A stretch of 63,108 nt of DNA, taken from positions 1-63,108 of the IMG/VR virus record IMGVR_UViG_3300032322_001062; one strand, 5' to 3'. Numbering within the stretch: position 1 is the stretch's first letter; every line of letters starts with the position of its first letter. The notes under the pieces are model-generated. The model searched no databases and was not told where the DNA came from. It worked only from the letters and a program-made list of their open reading frames with translations. The translations under genes were made by a program, and so were the position numbers. This document shows positions 16,229-24,993 of the stretch, one piece after another. The stretch is from a virus.

Positions 16229-18209
16229 TTTCGAACTCCTGCTCGTCCTTATCGCCCTCTTCAGCCCCCTTCTGACCGCCTTCCAGCGGCTTCAGGGTGT
16301 CCGCATAGGCCCGGAACGTCGCCTCGTCCACCACTTCCTGCGGCAGATACAGGTAACCAAGGTCCTTAGCGGTCTTCGTCGGGTCAGTCCGGTACAGGAA
16401 GCTCACGCCCACATAGTGATCCCAGTTCTGATGCAGCCATTCCGCCGAAGCAGCCGCCTCTTCCGGGCTGTAGCTGATCGTGACCGAGCAGTTATGGTCC
16501 ACATAATGGTCCATCAGCAGCTTATAACGGTCCAACTGCACCGTCGCCGGCTCCAGATTCACGAACTTGCCGTCCACTTCATCGAACTTGACGTTCTCAT
16601 AAGCGACGGGGAACGTGACCAGAACGGCATCCGGGCTGGACGGGTCCTGAAACACGCGGTAGTTCGCGGCAATCAGCTTCTCAACATACGGATCGTGCTT
16701 GCTGAACCGCACATTGTTGAAGATGAACTTGCCCAGCGGCTTATGAACACCCTCAGTCGTGTCCATAATCTTGCTCAGAGTGCCCGACGGCTTGACCGTC
16801 GTGACCGCCTTCGGCCGGGGAAGCCCGAGTTCGTCGGCCATCTTGTACGCAGCCGTCTTCGCCGTCAGCTTCAGCGTCTGCCAAGCCTTCGGATCGTCCG
16901 CATACTCCCACTCAGCAACGCCCGTAATGCCCACGCCGCACAGCCGCAGGAACTCATTGTTCTCATGCCACGCGCGCTGAAGCACACCATCCACCAGATT
17001 CACGCAGGTCTGGCGGTAGTTGGCACGCGCCAGCAGTTCAGCCGTGCGCCACAGGCGATTCACCGCCTCGCCATTATAAAGGCTCAGGTTGATTTCAACC
17101 AGATTGCAGAAGCCCTTATTCGGCAGCAGGATCTCGGCGCAGGGATTCACGCCCGAAATCCACGGGGCACGGCGCTTACCCTCCACCATATTGATGAAGC
17201 CCGGCTCCGAGCCCCCAGCTTCCTGCATCAGATCAAACAGTTCCGTGATGTCGGCCTGCGTAGGACGCGACTTGAACATCACCGAGTTGTTGGACTGCTG
17301 CCGGTGGAAGTTGTTATGAACCCAGAAGTCCTTCTTCGCCTTCGCAAACTCCACCCATTCCGGGTCGCCATGCGGAACCAGTGCAATCTCAGCCGAACGC
17401 CGGCTGGAAAGGGTGGTGCCAAGGTGGTTGAGCAGGTCGAGGATGTCAATCCGGCTCAGAAGCTGGCCCGCCCGCTTGTTGAGAACTTCCGCGATCCGCT
17501 CCATCGCGGGCGCGAAAGTCTCATCGCCGCTCGAAATCCAGCCATACCCGCGCAGGCGCTGACCAGCCGGACGAATCTGGCTGAAGTCGAGACGAAGCAC
17601 ATCAGCCTTCCGCTTGCCAGCCAGCACCTTGCCAACCGACTTGGCCCACGCTTCGGCGCTGTCACCCACGCTAATAGTCCAGACGGTCTTGCCATCCTCC
17701 TGCGTGTAGGTCTCGACGTTGGTCTCGCGGCCCTTCTTCTGCTCCAGCAGATGACGCTCGCTGCGCACCAACTGAATGTCCATCGGCGTCGTGAACCCGT
17801 TCAGCGTCCCAACCACCGGCTCGAAGCCGACGCCACAACCCTGCAACAGCAGCCAGAACGCATCCACCACATCATGCACGGTCTCGATCTTCGTGAACGC
17901 GCAGTTGAACATGCTGGCCTCACGGCGCTTTGCAACTTCCGTGCCACCGAGCCACAGCGTCCGGCCGCTCACGGACCCAGCCCGGGTCAGCAGCACCTCA
18001 CGCAGTTCCTCAAGCTCGTCCTCCTGCATGATGTCCAGCGGCTTGTCGCCCAGAGCCCGCTGCCACAGCCAACGCTGGTGGCTGATCACGCGGCCCACAA
18101 TATCTTCCCACGACTCAAACCCACCGCCTTCGGTCGGGCGGGCATAGGTACGACGAATGATCGTGGCAGCGCGCGCGGACGGCATGCGCGGCTCATCGAA
18201 GTTACGCAT
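16182..18209 (-). CDS. nrdJ: Class II (adenosylcobalamin-dependent) ribonucleoside-triphosphate reductase
   Basis: A 675-residue reductase that makes deoxynucleotides for phage DNA synthesis. Seen: FNCAF (active-site Cys), the NPCAEILLPN loop characteristic of the radical enzyme, a VKPSGTLSKIMDTTEG segment, and a C-terminal CATGACPIR tail with the redox Cys pair. Single-gene organisation and lack of small-subunit or NrdG partners fit B12-dependent class II, as does the length (RTPR-like, about 700). The start chosen is ATG 18209 with AGGGAG upstream. It shares a leftward operon with thyX. Confidence 0.9.
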   Translation of the reverse strand: MRNFDEPRMPSARAATIIRRTYARPTEGGGFESWEDIVGRVISHQRWLWQRALGDKPLDIMQEDELEELREVLLTRAGSVSGRTLWLGGTEVAKRREASMFNCAFTKIETVHDVVDAFWLLLQGCGVGFEPVVGTLNGFTTPMDIQLVRSERHLLEQKKGRETNVETYTQEDGKTVWTISVGDSAEAWAKSVGKVLAGKRKADVLRLDFSQIRPAGQRLRGYGWISSGDETFAPAMERIAEVLNKRAGQLLSRIDILDLLNHLGTTLSSRRSAEIALVPHGDPEWVEFAKAKKDFWVHNNFHRQQSNNSVMFKSRPTQADITELFDLMQEAGGSEPGFINMVEGKRRAPWISGVNPCAEILLPNKGFCNLVEINLSLYNGEAVNRLWRTAELLARANYRQTCVNLVDGVLQRAWHENNEFLRLCGVGITGVAEWEYADDPKAWQTLKLTAKTAAYKMADELGLPRPKAVTTVKPSGTLSKIMDTTEGVHKPLGKFIFNNVRFSKHDPYVEKLIAANYRVFQDPSSPDAVLVTFPVAYENVKFDEVDGKFVNLEPATVQLDRYKLLMDHYVDHNCSVTISYSPEEAAASAEWLHQNWDHYVGVSFLYRTDPTKTAKDLGYLYLPQEVVDEATFRAYADTLKPLEGGQKGAEEGDKDEQEFEIDTGSECATGACPIR

Positions 18210-18264
18210 CAACAACTCCCTATATCAGGTGAACAACCACTATACCAAAAACCAGCCCACTTTA

Positions 18265-18903
18265 CTACCGCGCTGCGGTCAGGGCTGCCCACGAAAACGG
18301 GAAAAGCTCTGCCATCTTAGGCCCAATCTTCTCCACAACCTCGCGGGTTTCACGCTGCGCATCAGGCTTGACCCGAAGGCCCCACACCCGCGCCCAGCCC
18401 AGCAAACTACCAGTCCAGTGCCACTCCGTATACATGTTCTGCGGCAGGATCATCCGCGCCTGCTCGGCACAGCAACCCTCCGCAACCATGCGCTTGTAAT
18501 CCCACACCAGCGACCGGGCCGCAATATCCACCCGCTCCGTCACACCATACTTGTCCTGCCACTGTTCGTCGGTGCTACCCTGCTTGATATCCTCAGAACC
18601 CCGACGCCACTCGCGCGGCCAGTACAGTTCCGGCGTATCCTTCACATAGCGGCGGCTGATCTCGCTCCACACGAAGCCGATCTGGTGCTTGGCCAACTGC
18701 CTCGCAACAAAGATCGGTGCCTTGAAGTGGAAGCTCACATGCGGGTGCGCGAACGGCAACTCATGCTTATGCCGCGCCAGATAGCTCAGAAGCCGGCCAT
18801 CCTTCTCAGGCCGGAACTCCTGCACCCGCTTCCCAAACGACACGCGGGCCGCGTTGACAACCGTCAGGTCGTCCCCGTAGTGGCCCAGATAGGTCACATC
18901 CAC
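18265..18903 (-). CDS. thyX: Flavin-dependent thymidylate synthase
   Basis: A 212-residue FAD-dependent enzyme converting dUMP to dTMP with methylene-tetrahydrofolate. The ThyX signature appears as RQLAKHQIGFVWSEISRRY (about residues 68-86), a variant of RHRx7S. The usual N-terminal VNAARVSFGKR is present, as is a late EQARMILPQNMYTEW segment. A GAGGAG site precedes ATG 18903. First gene of the leftward operon from the 18.95-kb promoter, with RNR next. It complements the dUTPase at 39.2 kb, which supplies dUMP. Confidence 0.93.
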   Translation of the reverse strand: MDVTYLGHYGDDLTVVNAARVSFGKRVQEFRPEKDGRLLSYLARHKHELPFAHPHVSFHFKAPIFVARQLAKHQIGFVWSEISRRYVKDTPELYWPREWRRGSEDIKQGSTDEQWQDKYGVTERVDIAARSLVWDYKRMVAEGCCAEQARMILPQNMYTEWHWTGSLLGWARVWGLRVKPDAQRETREVVEKIGPKMAELFPFSWAALTAAR

Positions 18904-18932
18904 CGATAGCTCTCCTCGTTGATGGGAGACGC

Positions 18933-18961
18933 AATCTAGTCCCGAACTCTCAGCTTGTCAA
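18933..18961 (-). promoter_or_regulatory. Strong sigma70-like promoter for thyX-RNR
   Basis: Minus strand: TTGACA (18961-18956), 17-bp spacer, TAGATT (18938-18933). The predicted start is about 25 bp before ATG 18903. Confidence 0.65.
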
Positions 18962-19251
18962 GGAAGGGGCAGACCCTCACGCTTTGGGTCCGCGACGTCC
19001 TGGCATCACGACGGCCGAGCATTCCCAACCGTATCCAGATCGTAGACCCCGCCAGCTATACTAACGGGGGTGCCGCCGCCTATGCCACAAAGGCGGGGGC
19101 GACGGCGTCGGAAAAGGTGGGCGGGCCCGCCGGCAGTTAGGCTGCGACCCGCCCTAGTTAAGCAGAGGCTACTCTGCACACACGAACACACAACCAAAGC
19201 AATACAGTCTACTAAAGTGCGCCAGCATACTGCAACACGCTGACAAGGAGC

Positions 19252-19280
19252 AATATAGCGCAACCGACCCCATTTGTCAA
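19252..19280 (-). promoter_or_regulatory. Strong leftward sigma70-like promoter
   Basis: Minus strand: TTGACA (19280-19275), 17-bp spacer, TATATT (19257-19252). A second, upstream promoter for the leftward operon with a long (about 340 nt) leader. No gene was recognised in that leader. Confidence 0.6.
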
Positions 19281-19316
19281 GCATCGCTACGCGAGGGACC
19301 CGCCGGGCCCTCCCAC

Positions 19317-19345
19317 TTGATTTCCCCCTTGACCTATGCTATATA
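19317..19345 (+). promoter_or_regulatory. Possible rightward promoter
   Basis: TTGATT (19317-19322), 17 bp, TATATA (19340-19345), divergent from the promoter at 19280. The first credible rightward ATG is at 19879, so the leader would run through module A. Confidence 0.4.
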
Positions 19346-19385
19346 GGACTCTACCCTGCCGAAATGCACCCTTTTGCCAGAGTAG

Positions 19386-19648
19386 GTGAGAAGCCCCGCG
19401 CAGTGAGAAAGTCCAAAAGCCTTCCTCCCTCCCCGGGCCCAGCTAAGTCATTGAAATCATTGAAGAAGTGAGAAGGTGAGCGAGTGAGCGCGTTTTTCCA
19501 ACCTTTTCTATATAATACTCTTACTTCTTCTCTCATAAAAAGGGTACGCTCACCATTCTCACTTCCTCACCTTCAGGGCTTACGCCCTTGATATATAAGC
19601 CTTTTTGCGGTGAGAATCCCCGGTGAGCGTTACGCTCCCGTAACTCAC
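19386..19648. promoter_or_regulatory. GTGAG/CTCAC inverted-repeat module A
   Basis: GTGAG occurs at 19386, 19403, 19468, 19476, 19484, 19610 and 19623. CTCAC occurs at 19549, 19558, 19566 and 19644. The central copies have 8-9 bp spacing and form an imperfect inverted repeat (19465-19482 against 19548-19566) around CCAACCTTTTCTATATAAT (19498-19516). The surrounding gap 18904-19878 contains promoters but no gene. Confidence 0.6.
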
Positions 19649-19682
19649 CTGGCCCCGTTGGACGGCGACCGGCGCCCCGCGC

Positions 19683-19745
19683 CCTTATGTAAGCGTAGGC
19701 ACGGTTTCTTTAACACGTCGCGGCCTTATGTAAACGAACGTGCCT
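19683..19745. repeat. Interlaced direct and inverted short repeats
   Basis: CCTTATGTAA occurs at 19683-19692 and 19724-19733. AGGCACG (19697-19703) and CGTGCCT (19739-19745) form an inverted pair. The repeats sit between module A and the early promoter at 19825; they may be protein-binding sites. Confidence 0.45.
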
Positions 19746-19824
19746 AGTGGTGACATTTGCCCCGGCCGAATGTCGGCGAATCGGGTTACACGCGATCGTT
19801 ACGAGTGCGGAATAATTATTTGAG

Positions 19825-19853
19825 TTGACGTTGGGCGGCGACCGGGCTAGAGT
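19825..19853 (+). promoter_or_regulatory. Rightward early promoter
   Basis: TTGACG (19825-19830), 17-bp spacer, TAGAGT (19848-19853). The predicted start is near 19860, followed by AGGAGG and ATG 19879. Confidence 0.6.
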
Positions 19854-19878
19854 GGTGGCGTTGTATAGGAGGTTCTGC

Positions 19879-20088
19879 ATGCTGAAGTGGTTCAAGCCGG
19901 AGTACCGGATCATACGGAATAGGTTCGGGTCGTATGAGGCGCAGGCCCGGCGCGGGTGGTGGCCCTTTTGGACCCACGTTCCCAGCACGCGCAGTTTGTC
20001 CGTGGAGCACGCCGAAGCCTATCTAATTGAGTATTTGGAGGTTAAGCGGGGCCGCGAAGAGGAAGTGCTGTATTTGGGGAGGATGTGA
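19879..20088 (+). CDS. Small early hypothetical protein
   Basis: A 69-residue basic, aromatic-rich protein from ATG 19879 with AGGAGG 7 nt upstream. No family recognised. The stop overlaps the next ATG by one base (TGATG). It is the first gene behind the 19825 promoter, a typical place for host-takeover proteins. Confidence 0.65.
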   Translation: MLKWFKPEYRIIRNRFGSYEAQARRGWWPFWTHVPSTRSLSVEHAEAYLIEYLEVKRGREEEVLYLGRM

Positions 20089-20255
20089 TGGCGATTCCGT
20101 TGCCGGCGATTCCGTTGCGCGTGGCTCAGCGTTATAAGCTGGACGAGCAGGACGAGATGGTTTATACGGGGTATAAGCTCCAGGTGAAGATGGCAGAGGG
20201 CTGGGTGAACGTGCCGATTGTGTTCGTGCGCGAAGGGGAGCCGGAACCGGAATGA
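20088..20255 (+). CDS. Small early hypothetical protein
   Basis: A 55-residue protein (MAIPLPAIPLRVAQRYKL start, EGEPEPE end) coupled to the preceding gene through TGATG. The N-terminus repeats AIPL twice, from a 14-bp direct DNA repeat. No function inferred. Confidence 0.55.
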   Translation: MAIPLPAIPLRVAQRYKLDEQDEMVYTGYKLQVKMAEGWVNVPIVFVREGEPEPE

Positions 20256-20353
20256 GGATGGGGTTTAAGGAGGCGCTGCTGGTGACGGTGTCGCACCGGG
20301 GGTGGGCTTTTGAGTGGGTTGAGTGGCGCCAGGCATGGGAGATTGTGGCGTAA
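20252..20353 (+). CDS. Very small Trp-rich early ORF
   Basis: A 33-residue ORF whose ATG overlaps the previous stop (ATGA). Four tryptophans in its last 16 residues. Coupling supports translation, but no family is recognisable. Confidence 0.4.
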   Translation: MRMGFKEALLVTVSHRGWAFEWVEWRQAWEIVA

Positions 20354-20466
20354 ATGGGGCAAAGTCTAAAAAATTGCGCGAATGTGGTAGGGGTATCCTG
20401 ACAAAAAACACGGCCGGCTAGATTTTTCCTGCCCCCACCACGCCTACCCCTGAAATCCAGGAAAAA

Positions 20467-20544
20467 ATGCCTAGGACGGGATTCTGGTTCGGGGCCGGAA
20501 CGGCGCTGGCCGGAGCACGGCTGTTGCGGGGCCGGAAGGAATAA
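20467..20544 (+). CDS. Possible 25-residue peptide
   Basis: ATG 20467 follows CCAGGAAAA. The peptide has a Gly/Ala-rich hydrophobic core (FWFGAGTALAGARLL) and a basic tail, like a minimal membrane peptide. The gap 20354-20687 otherwise holds only the terminator at 20.6 kb. Weakly supported. Confidence 0.25.
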   Translation: MPRTGFWFGAGTALAGARLLRGRKE

Positions 20545-20583
20545 ATGCCTGGGAAAACATTCCTACGGGGGGCACGGCAAAAA

Positions 20584-20612
20584 CCCCTAGGCCGGTTGAC
20601 CTAGGGGCCTTT
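20584..20612 (-). terminator. Strong leftward terminator, possibly bidirectional
   Basis: A perfect 8-bp inverted repeat CCCCTAGG (20584-20591)/CCTAGGGG (20600-20607). On the minus strand it is followed by GTTTTTGCC-like sequence (five T). On the plus strand the run is GCCTTTG. It ends the leftward unit 20688-21200 and may also stop the rightward early transcript. Confidence 0.75.
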
Positions 20613-20687
20613 GTTCTGGGGCCGCCCCGTTGCGCTTGGGGCCGGGGAGGAAAGGGGCCGGGCCGCGCTGGCCTAGCCCCTAGCCTA

Positions 20688-21200
20688 TCAGGCTGCGCGC
20701 TTCCCCTTCCGCGTGATCGTCACACCATGCGAGGCGCCAAGCCGGGCCGCCACGCTATAGGGGCCGGGCGCCGCCTTAGCCTTGGGCGCCACGGGGGCCG
20801 CCTTCACAACGGGGGCCGGGGGCGCCTTGGCCTTGGGGGCCGGGGGAGCGGGCGGCGCCTTGGGGGCTGGGGCCGCCTTAGACGCGGCAATCATGCGCGC
20901 CACCATCTTCTGCATGCCGGGCCATGCCGCCAATTCATCAAGCGTTCCGGCGCCGCTCAGAATGGCCAGCGCCCAAGCCTCGGCATTGGCCACTTCACTG
21001 TCATCTTCAACGTTGCCAGCCGCGAAACGCGCCGCGTCAAACCCAAGCTCCCCCTTCAAGATCTTGCCGGTGGAAATCGGCCCCATGTCGCCACGGCCGC
21101 CGGCCGCCTTGAAGGCGCCTTCAATGATGGCGCGCACCGCCGCCACTTCCTTCTCCGTCAGCGTGATGTTGTGCCACGCTTCAATCTTGTTCCGGGCCAT
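20688..21200 (-). CDS. Hypothetical protein with Ala/Pro/Lys-rich tail
   Basis: A 170-residue protein from ATG 21200 with an AGAGAGG site upstream. Residues 1-105 are a compact mixed helical domain (LTEKEVAAVRAIIEG...). Residues 105-160 are a histone H1-like PAPKAPPAPKAK tail, and the end is basic (ITRKGKRAA). The tail suggests nucleic-acid binding. It lies in the leftward island with the HNH gene, opposite to its rightward surroundings, and may be a later insertion. Confidence 0.65.
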   Translation of the reverse strand: MARNKIEAWHNITLTEKEVAAVRAIIEGAFKAAGGRGDMGPISTGKILKGELGFDAARFAAGNVEDDSEVANAEAWALAILSGAGTLDELAAWPGMQKMVARMIAASKAAPAPKAPPAPPAPKAKAPPAPVVKAAPVAPKAKAAPGPYSVAARLGASHGVTITRKGKRAA

Positions 21201-21444
21201 CTGATTAATCCTCTCTGCGCCCCTTGGCCGGGGCTCGGCGCCTTCGCTCCATTGCGTCGGCGGCCCCAAGCTCGGCACCGGGCGCAACCTTGTCAATAGG
21301 CTCCCGCCAAAAATAACGCATTTGTAATCCCGTGTTCCCGTCCCGTTCCCCTGTTGTTCACGTTCCGTTGCTTTCTGTCACACGTTGCGGGGCCGGGCCG
21401 ATCGGAACCTTTCCGCCTTCGCACCAATCCAGCGCGCCGCGCCC

Positions 21445-22084
<640 letters not shown>

Positions 22085-22092
<8 letters not shown>

Positions 22093-22102
22093 GCCTGTGT
22101 GA
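22085..22102. promoter_or_regulatory. Palindrome at the HNH gene start
   Basis: TCACACA (22085-22091) and TGTGTGA (22096-22102) are perfect 7-bp arms with a 4-bp centre. The palindrome overlaps the candidate ATG at 22092. It could be an operator or an mRNA hairpin that limits translation. Confidence 0.45.
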
Positions 22103-22141
22103 TTCAAGGTGACGCCGCGTCGGGGCATTGTCACTTGGACG

Positions 22142-22332
22142 CTCACCTAGTTAAGCCGTTAAAAACATTGAGGATTTTGCCAAAGGTGAGGGAGTGAGCG
22201 GAGCGCGGCCAACCTTTTATATATGTTCTTTCTTTTCCTATAAGGAAAGCGGTCCCTCACCACGCTCACCTTCTCACTTTCGCGCGGAGAGCCTAGAGAT
22301 ACCTAGGTTTTTTAGGTGAGAGTGTAGGTGAG
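22142..22332. promoter_or_regulatory. GTGAG/CTCAC inverted-repeat module B
   Basis: GTGAG at 22186, 22194, 22316 and 22328; CTCAC at 22142, 22256, 22265 and 22273 (9- then 8-bp steps, as in module A). CGCTCACCTTCTCACTT (22263-22279) is the exact reverse complement of 19466-19482. CCAACCTTTTATATAT lies between the arms. The rest of the gap 22333-22558 holds no gene. Confidence 0.6.
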
Positions 22333-22558
22333 AATCCTAGACGCGCGTGCCCCCTTGCCATGAGGATGGAAGGAGGGTGCAGGAAGGGTATCTTATCAGG
22401 AGACTACATATTAGCCAGGCTTAGGTAGGAAATCAAGTATCTTATTCGGACCCCGGCCCAGCCCGTTGCGAGGCCGGATCAATCGGCAACCCCGTAACGT
22501 TCCGGCAGCGCCTTGATCCCCTGCTAGACCGCTGAAATCGCAGCGAAAATTTTTCCGC

Positions 22559-22587
22559 TTGACAGCCCCGGCGGCCCGGGGTAGGGT
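22559..22587 (+). promoter_or_regulatory. Rightward early promoter
   Basis: TTGACA (22559-22564), 17-bp GC-only spacer, TAGGGT (22582-22587). It reads into the small-gene cluster starting at 22661. Confidence 0.6.
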
Positions 22588-22660
22588 CCGATCCGTCGCC
22601 GCGAACAACGCCGAGCGATAATCCCCAATATATTTACCTGGTTTTATAGGAGATAGTCCT

Positions 22661-22846
22661 ATGACCGACGAGCAGAAGGCTTGCGTCGCAGCAGCCGTTG
22701 CTATTGCGTTCGAGTATCTCAAGGATGGGGGTCGCCTTGATGGGCAATCCGATATCGAGGCTGCGATTTTCAATGAACGTCTTGAGAAGTTCATTGAGAT
22801 GACCATGCCCGGTCAAATCCTCGACGCTTCCATTGTGGAGGAATAA
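22661..22846 (+). CDS. Small early hypothetical protein
   Basis: A 61-residue acidic helical protein from ATG 22661 with a TAGGAGA site. First gene after the 22559 promoter. It shares an early operon with the next four small genes. No family recognised. Confidence 0.65.
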   Translation: MTDEQKACVAAAVAIAFEYLKDGGRLDGQSDIEAAIFNERLEKFIEMTMPGQILDASIVEE

Positions 22847-22847
22847 A

Positions 22848-23063
22848 ATGCTTTCCTTCGATGAGTGCTGCGCCGCCATCATGCGAAACCGGAATGAGAA
22901 GGCGCTCAACTATGCAGTTGGGTATGCTTCTGCTGGGATGGGTATGCGGGGCCATGATGCCAAGGTGCAGGCCCTTTACATCCTGAACAATATGGGCCGC
23001 TGGCGTGGTGATATCGCCAAGCAGGTTCGTGAGTCCCTCAAGGCCATCAGCAAGGGAGCCTAA
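22848..23063 (+). CDS. Small early hypothetical protein
   Basis: A 71-residue protein from ATG 22848 with GGAGGA directly upstream, one base after the previous stop. It contains a Gly/Met-rich GYASAGMGMRGHD segment between helices. No function inferred. Confidence 0.6.
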   Translation: MLSFDECCAAIMRNRNEKALNYAVGYASAGMGMRGHDAKVQALYILNNMGRWRGDIAKQVRESLKAISKGA

Positions 23064-23066
23064 GCC

Positions 23067-23234
23067 ATGTTTGATTACTTTTACTCTTACGCTAAAGGTT
23101 ATATGCAGGGTCTTACGCAAGGGGTAATGGATATTCCAGAAACCTTGTCTGAGACTGACCGCTATTTGTGGCGGGCCGGTTATGACCGGGGCGTTTCTGA
23201 CTACTGCGAAACCATCGACAACGGGGAAGCCTAA
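23067..23234 (+). CDS. Small early hypothetical protein
   Basis: A 55-residue Tyr/Asp-rich protein from ATG 23067, 3 bp after the previous stop. The N-terminus (MFDYFYSYAKGYMQG) is unusually aromatic. No family recognised. Confidence 0.55.
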   Translation: MFDYFYSYAKGYMQGLTQGVMDIPETLSETDRYLWRAGYDRGVSDYCETIDNGEA

Positions 23235-23238
23235 TCCT

Positions 23239-23544
23239 ATGCGATTCTATCACTTCAGCCAGAACAATTCAGGCGGGGGGTATGACACTCCCGCCAAGGA
23301 GGTATTCATTGAAGCTGCCAATGCTGTCGAGGCCAATGAAATTGCCTTGCAGAATGGCATCTACTTCAATGGTGTCGCCAAGGATATCGACTGCGATTGC
23401 TGCGGCGACCGTTGGTATCCGGTTGACGACTATGAATTTGTTACTAACGACGGGGAAATCATGGAGCGTTGCATCGAGTCGTCCAGCCGTTTCAGCCGTG
23501 ATGATGGCGTGCCACACTCCCTTATCATCCGAAAGGAGACGTAA
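23239..23544 (+). CDS. Small early protein with CDCC motif
   Basis: A 101-residue protein from ATG 23239. A central DCDCCGDRW motif may bind metal. The N-terminal half has an AANAVEANEIALQNGIYF segment like domains seen in small phage/plasmid accessory proteins. Cotranscribed with its neighbours. Function unknown. Confidence 0.6.
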   Translation: MRFYHFSQNNSGGGYDTPAKEVFIEAANAVEANEIALQNGIYFNGVAKDIDCDCCGDRWYPVDDYEFVTNDGEIMERCIESSSRFSRDDGVPHSLIIRKET

Positions 23545-23547
23545 GCT

Positions 23548-23961
23548 ATGAACGCGCAGGAAATCTTTGATACCGCCGTTAAGCATATGGCCGAGCAGGG
23601 CCAGCCCGGCGGGCACCTCAATGAATACAATGATTTCGTTTGTGAGTATCGGGGCAACGGCAACAGCCGTTGTGCTGTTGGGGTTTTTATTCCCGATAGC
23701 GTTTATGAAGCGGGTATGGAGGGTAACGACGCCCAGTATTTGCTTGAAACTTATGGCGATTTACTCCCTTCTTGGATGTCCCATAACCTTAGTCTTCTTC
23801 GGGACTTGCAATCGGCTCACGACAGCATGAGCAACTGGTATCGGCCCGCGTCAATGAGGGCGGCGCTGTTGAAAATCGCTGACCAACATGACCTCACCCC
23901 GGATGTAGTTTATGAGGTTGAGTTTCCCGCAATCGTTAAGAAGACCACGGAGGAAGTGTGA
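23548..23961 (+). CDS. Early hypothetical protein
   Basis: A 137-residue protein, 3 bp after its neighbour. Features: HMAEQGQPGGHLNEYNDFVCEYRG near the N-terminus, a CAVGVFIPDSVY strand, and a helical C-terminus. The pattern is reminiscent of small proteins recurring in large phages, but no family name can be assigned. The stop overlaps the next ATG by one base. Confidence 0.6.
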   Translation: MNAQEIFDTAVKHMAEQGQPGGHLNEYNDFVCEYRGNGNSRCAVGVFIPDSVYEAGMEGNDAQYLLETYGDLLPSWMSHNLSLLRDLQSAHDSMSNWYRPASMRAALLKIADQHDLTPDVVYEVEFPAIVKKTTEEV

Positions 23962-24149
23962 TGAAGCAGTATGTCATGAGCTACTACCTCGCCAATCGGT
24001 GGGGTAGCATGGTCGAACAGCAGAAGGTTGTTCGCAAAGTCGAGAGTATCCATGAGGCGCGAATGACGGCGGAACGGATGCTCGACCGCATGAAGTCCAA
24101 GGGTATGCCAGTCTATCCGCAGTATGATCTGCGGGAGGAGGCGCTCTGA
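23961..24149 (+). CDS. Small early hypothetical protein
   Basis: A 62-residue basic, Met-rich helical protein coupled through TGATG to the previous gene. Followed by a hairpin at 24160-24185. No family recognised. Confidence 0.55.
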   Translation: MKQYVMSYYLANRWGSMVEQQKVVRKVESIHEARMTAERMLDRMKSKGMPVYPQYDLREEAL

Positions 24150-24159
24150 CCCTCGCATC

Positions 24160-24185
24160 CACCAGCTTCAGCAATGGGGCTGGTG
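24160..24185. other. Intergenic hairpin
   Basis: CACCAGC (24160-24166) and GCTGGTG (24179-24185) form a 7-bp stem with a 12-nt loop and no T-run. It could be an RNA-processing site between two early gene groups. Confidence 0.4.
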
Positions 24186-24227
24186 TAGCGAAGGCCAGTT
24201 CCGGCTTTCGGTTAGGAGAACAAATCC

Positions 24228-24638
24228 ATGAATGACCTGGTTTTTACTGTGCCCGCCAAGGAGTGGACCGTCGAGGAGTTCGACCGGCAAGTGCGTGGCT
24301 TCAAGGCCAAGCTGGTCGCCTTCGGCGATGTGTTTGTTGGGCAGCAGCCCGAGAAGCCGGTCGTCCCGGGCACCAAGAGTTCACAGGTTGAAGCGGCCGA
24401 GGTGAATGGTATGCCGTGGCGGGGTTCAAGCTTTAGCGCAGAGATTGTGCAGCGCGTGCTGAAGATGAAGCCGACCGAGACTATCTTCCTTGAGTATAAC
24501 TCGCCTCGCCTCGCTCAGAAGCGGGCGCTCAACGCCGTGAATTATTTCCGGCAGATCACCAACGAGCATGTTTATATTCGCACGTCGATGGTGACGAAGG
24601 GTGAGAAGCGTGGCGTTCAGATCAGGAGGGTTGCGTGA
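24228..24638 (+). CDS. Early hypothetical protein
   Basis: A 136-residue protein from ATG 24228 (AGGAGAAC site). The C-terminal half (ETIFLEYNSPRLAQKRALNAVNYFRQI...VQIRRV) looks like a small alpha/beta domain. It is coupled to the next ORF through TGATG. Function unknown. Confidence 0.6.
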   Translation: MNDLVFTVPAKEWTVEEFDRQVRGFKAKLVAFGDVFVGQQPEKPVVPGTKSSQVEAAEVNGMPWRGSSFSAEIVQRVLKMKPTETIFLEYNSPRLAQKRALNAVNYFRQITNEHVYIRTSMVTKGEKRGVQIRRVA

Positions 24639-24736
24639 TGGAGAAGCGTCCGTTCTTCTGGTTTCCGCGCGTCTCTCGGGGCGCGCTGGGCTGGGTTTAC
24701 ATTCGTTGGGGGCGCAAGCTGTGGCTAATCGGGTAG
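24638..24736 (+). CDS. Very small basic Trp-rich ORF
   Basis: A 32-residue ORF coupled by TGATG to the previous gene. It is basic with three Trp and three Arg-flanked aromatics. The next gene may start at GTG 24736 inside its stop or at ATG 24742. Translation is plausible but unproven. Confidence 0.4.
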   Translation: MEKRPFFWFPRVSRGALGWVYIRWGRKLWLIG

Positions 24737-24741
24737 TGAAG

Positions 24742-24993
24742 ATGCCGTTGCGGCGTAAGATCCTGCCGAGCCAGAAGGAGCTTCTGGAATGGGAGTATGA
24801 TCCTTACCGGACGTTGAAGCCGCAGATCAGGCGGCTGCTCGACGAGATCGTCGCTGACTATGAAAACCTGGTTAAGAGTGGCACGTCGCTTGACTATAGG
24901 TTGGCGGCGGCCCGCTATGCGGCGGAGGCCAAGGGCATCTTGCATGTTGCTCAGGCATCCGACGCCGTATTCCATAGGAGGGACATCCTGTGA
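24742..24993 (+). CDS. Small early hypothetical protein
   Basis: A 83-residue protein, basic at the start (PLRRKILPSQKEL), then a long amphipathic helix (YRLAAARYAAEAKGILHVAQ). An alternative start is GTG 24736. Its stop overlaps the GTG start of the next gene. Confidence 0.55.
   Translation: MPLRRKILPSQKELLEWEYDPYRTLKPQIRRLLDEIVADYENLVKSGTSLDYRLAAARYAAEAKGILHVAQASDAVFHRRDIL

Noticed and set aside
16047-18320. A 757-codon open frame on the plus strand
   Set aside because: It is exactly antisense to the class II RNR, has no family features and arises from GC-rich codon bias.
18904-19878. A tRNA, riboswitch or CRISPR array in the largest gap
   Set aside because: No cloverleaf, CCA end or regularly spaced repeats; the region has promoters and the GTGAG module only.
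21291-21296. A leftward promoter before the Ala/Pro/Lys-rich gene
   Set aside because: TTGACA is perfect on the minus strand, but the hexamer 17-18 bp downstream is GAGCTT and does not resemble a -10 box.
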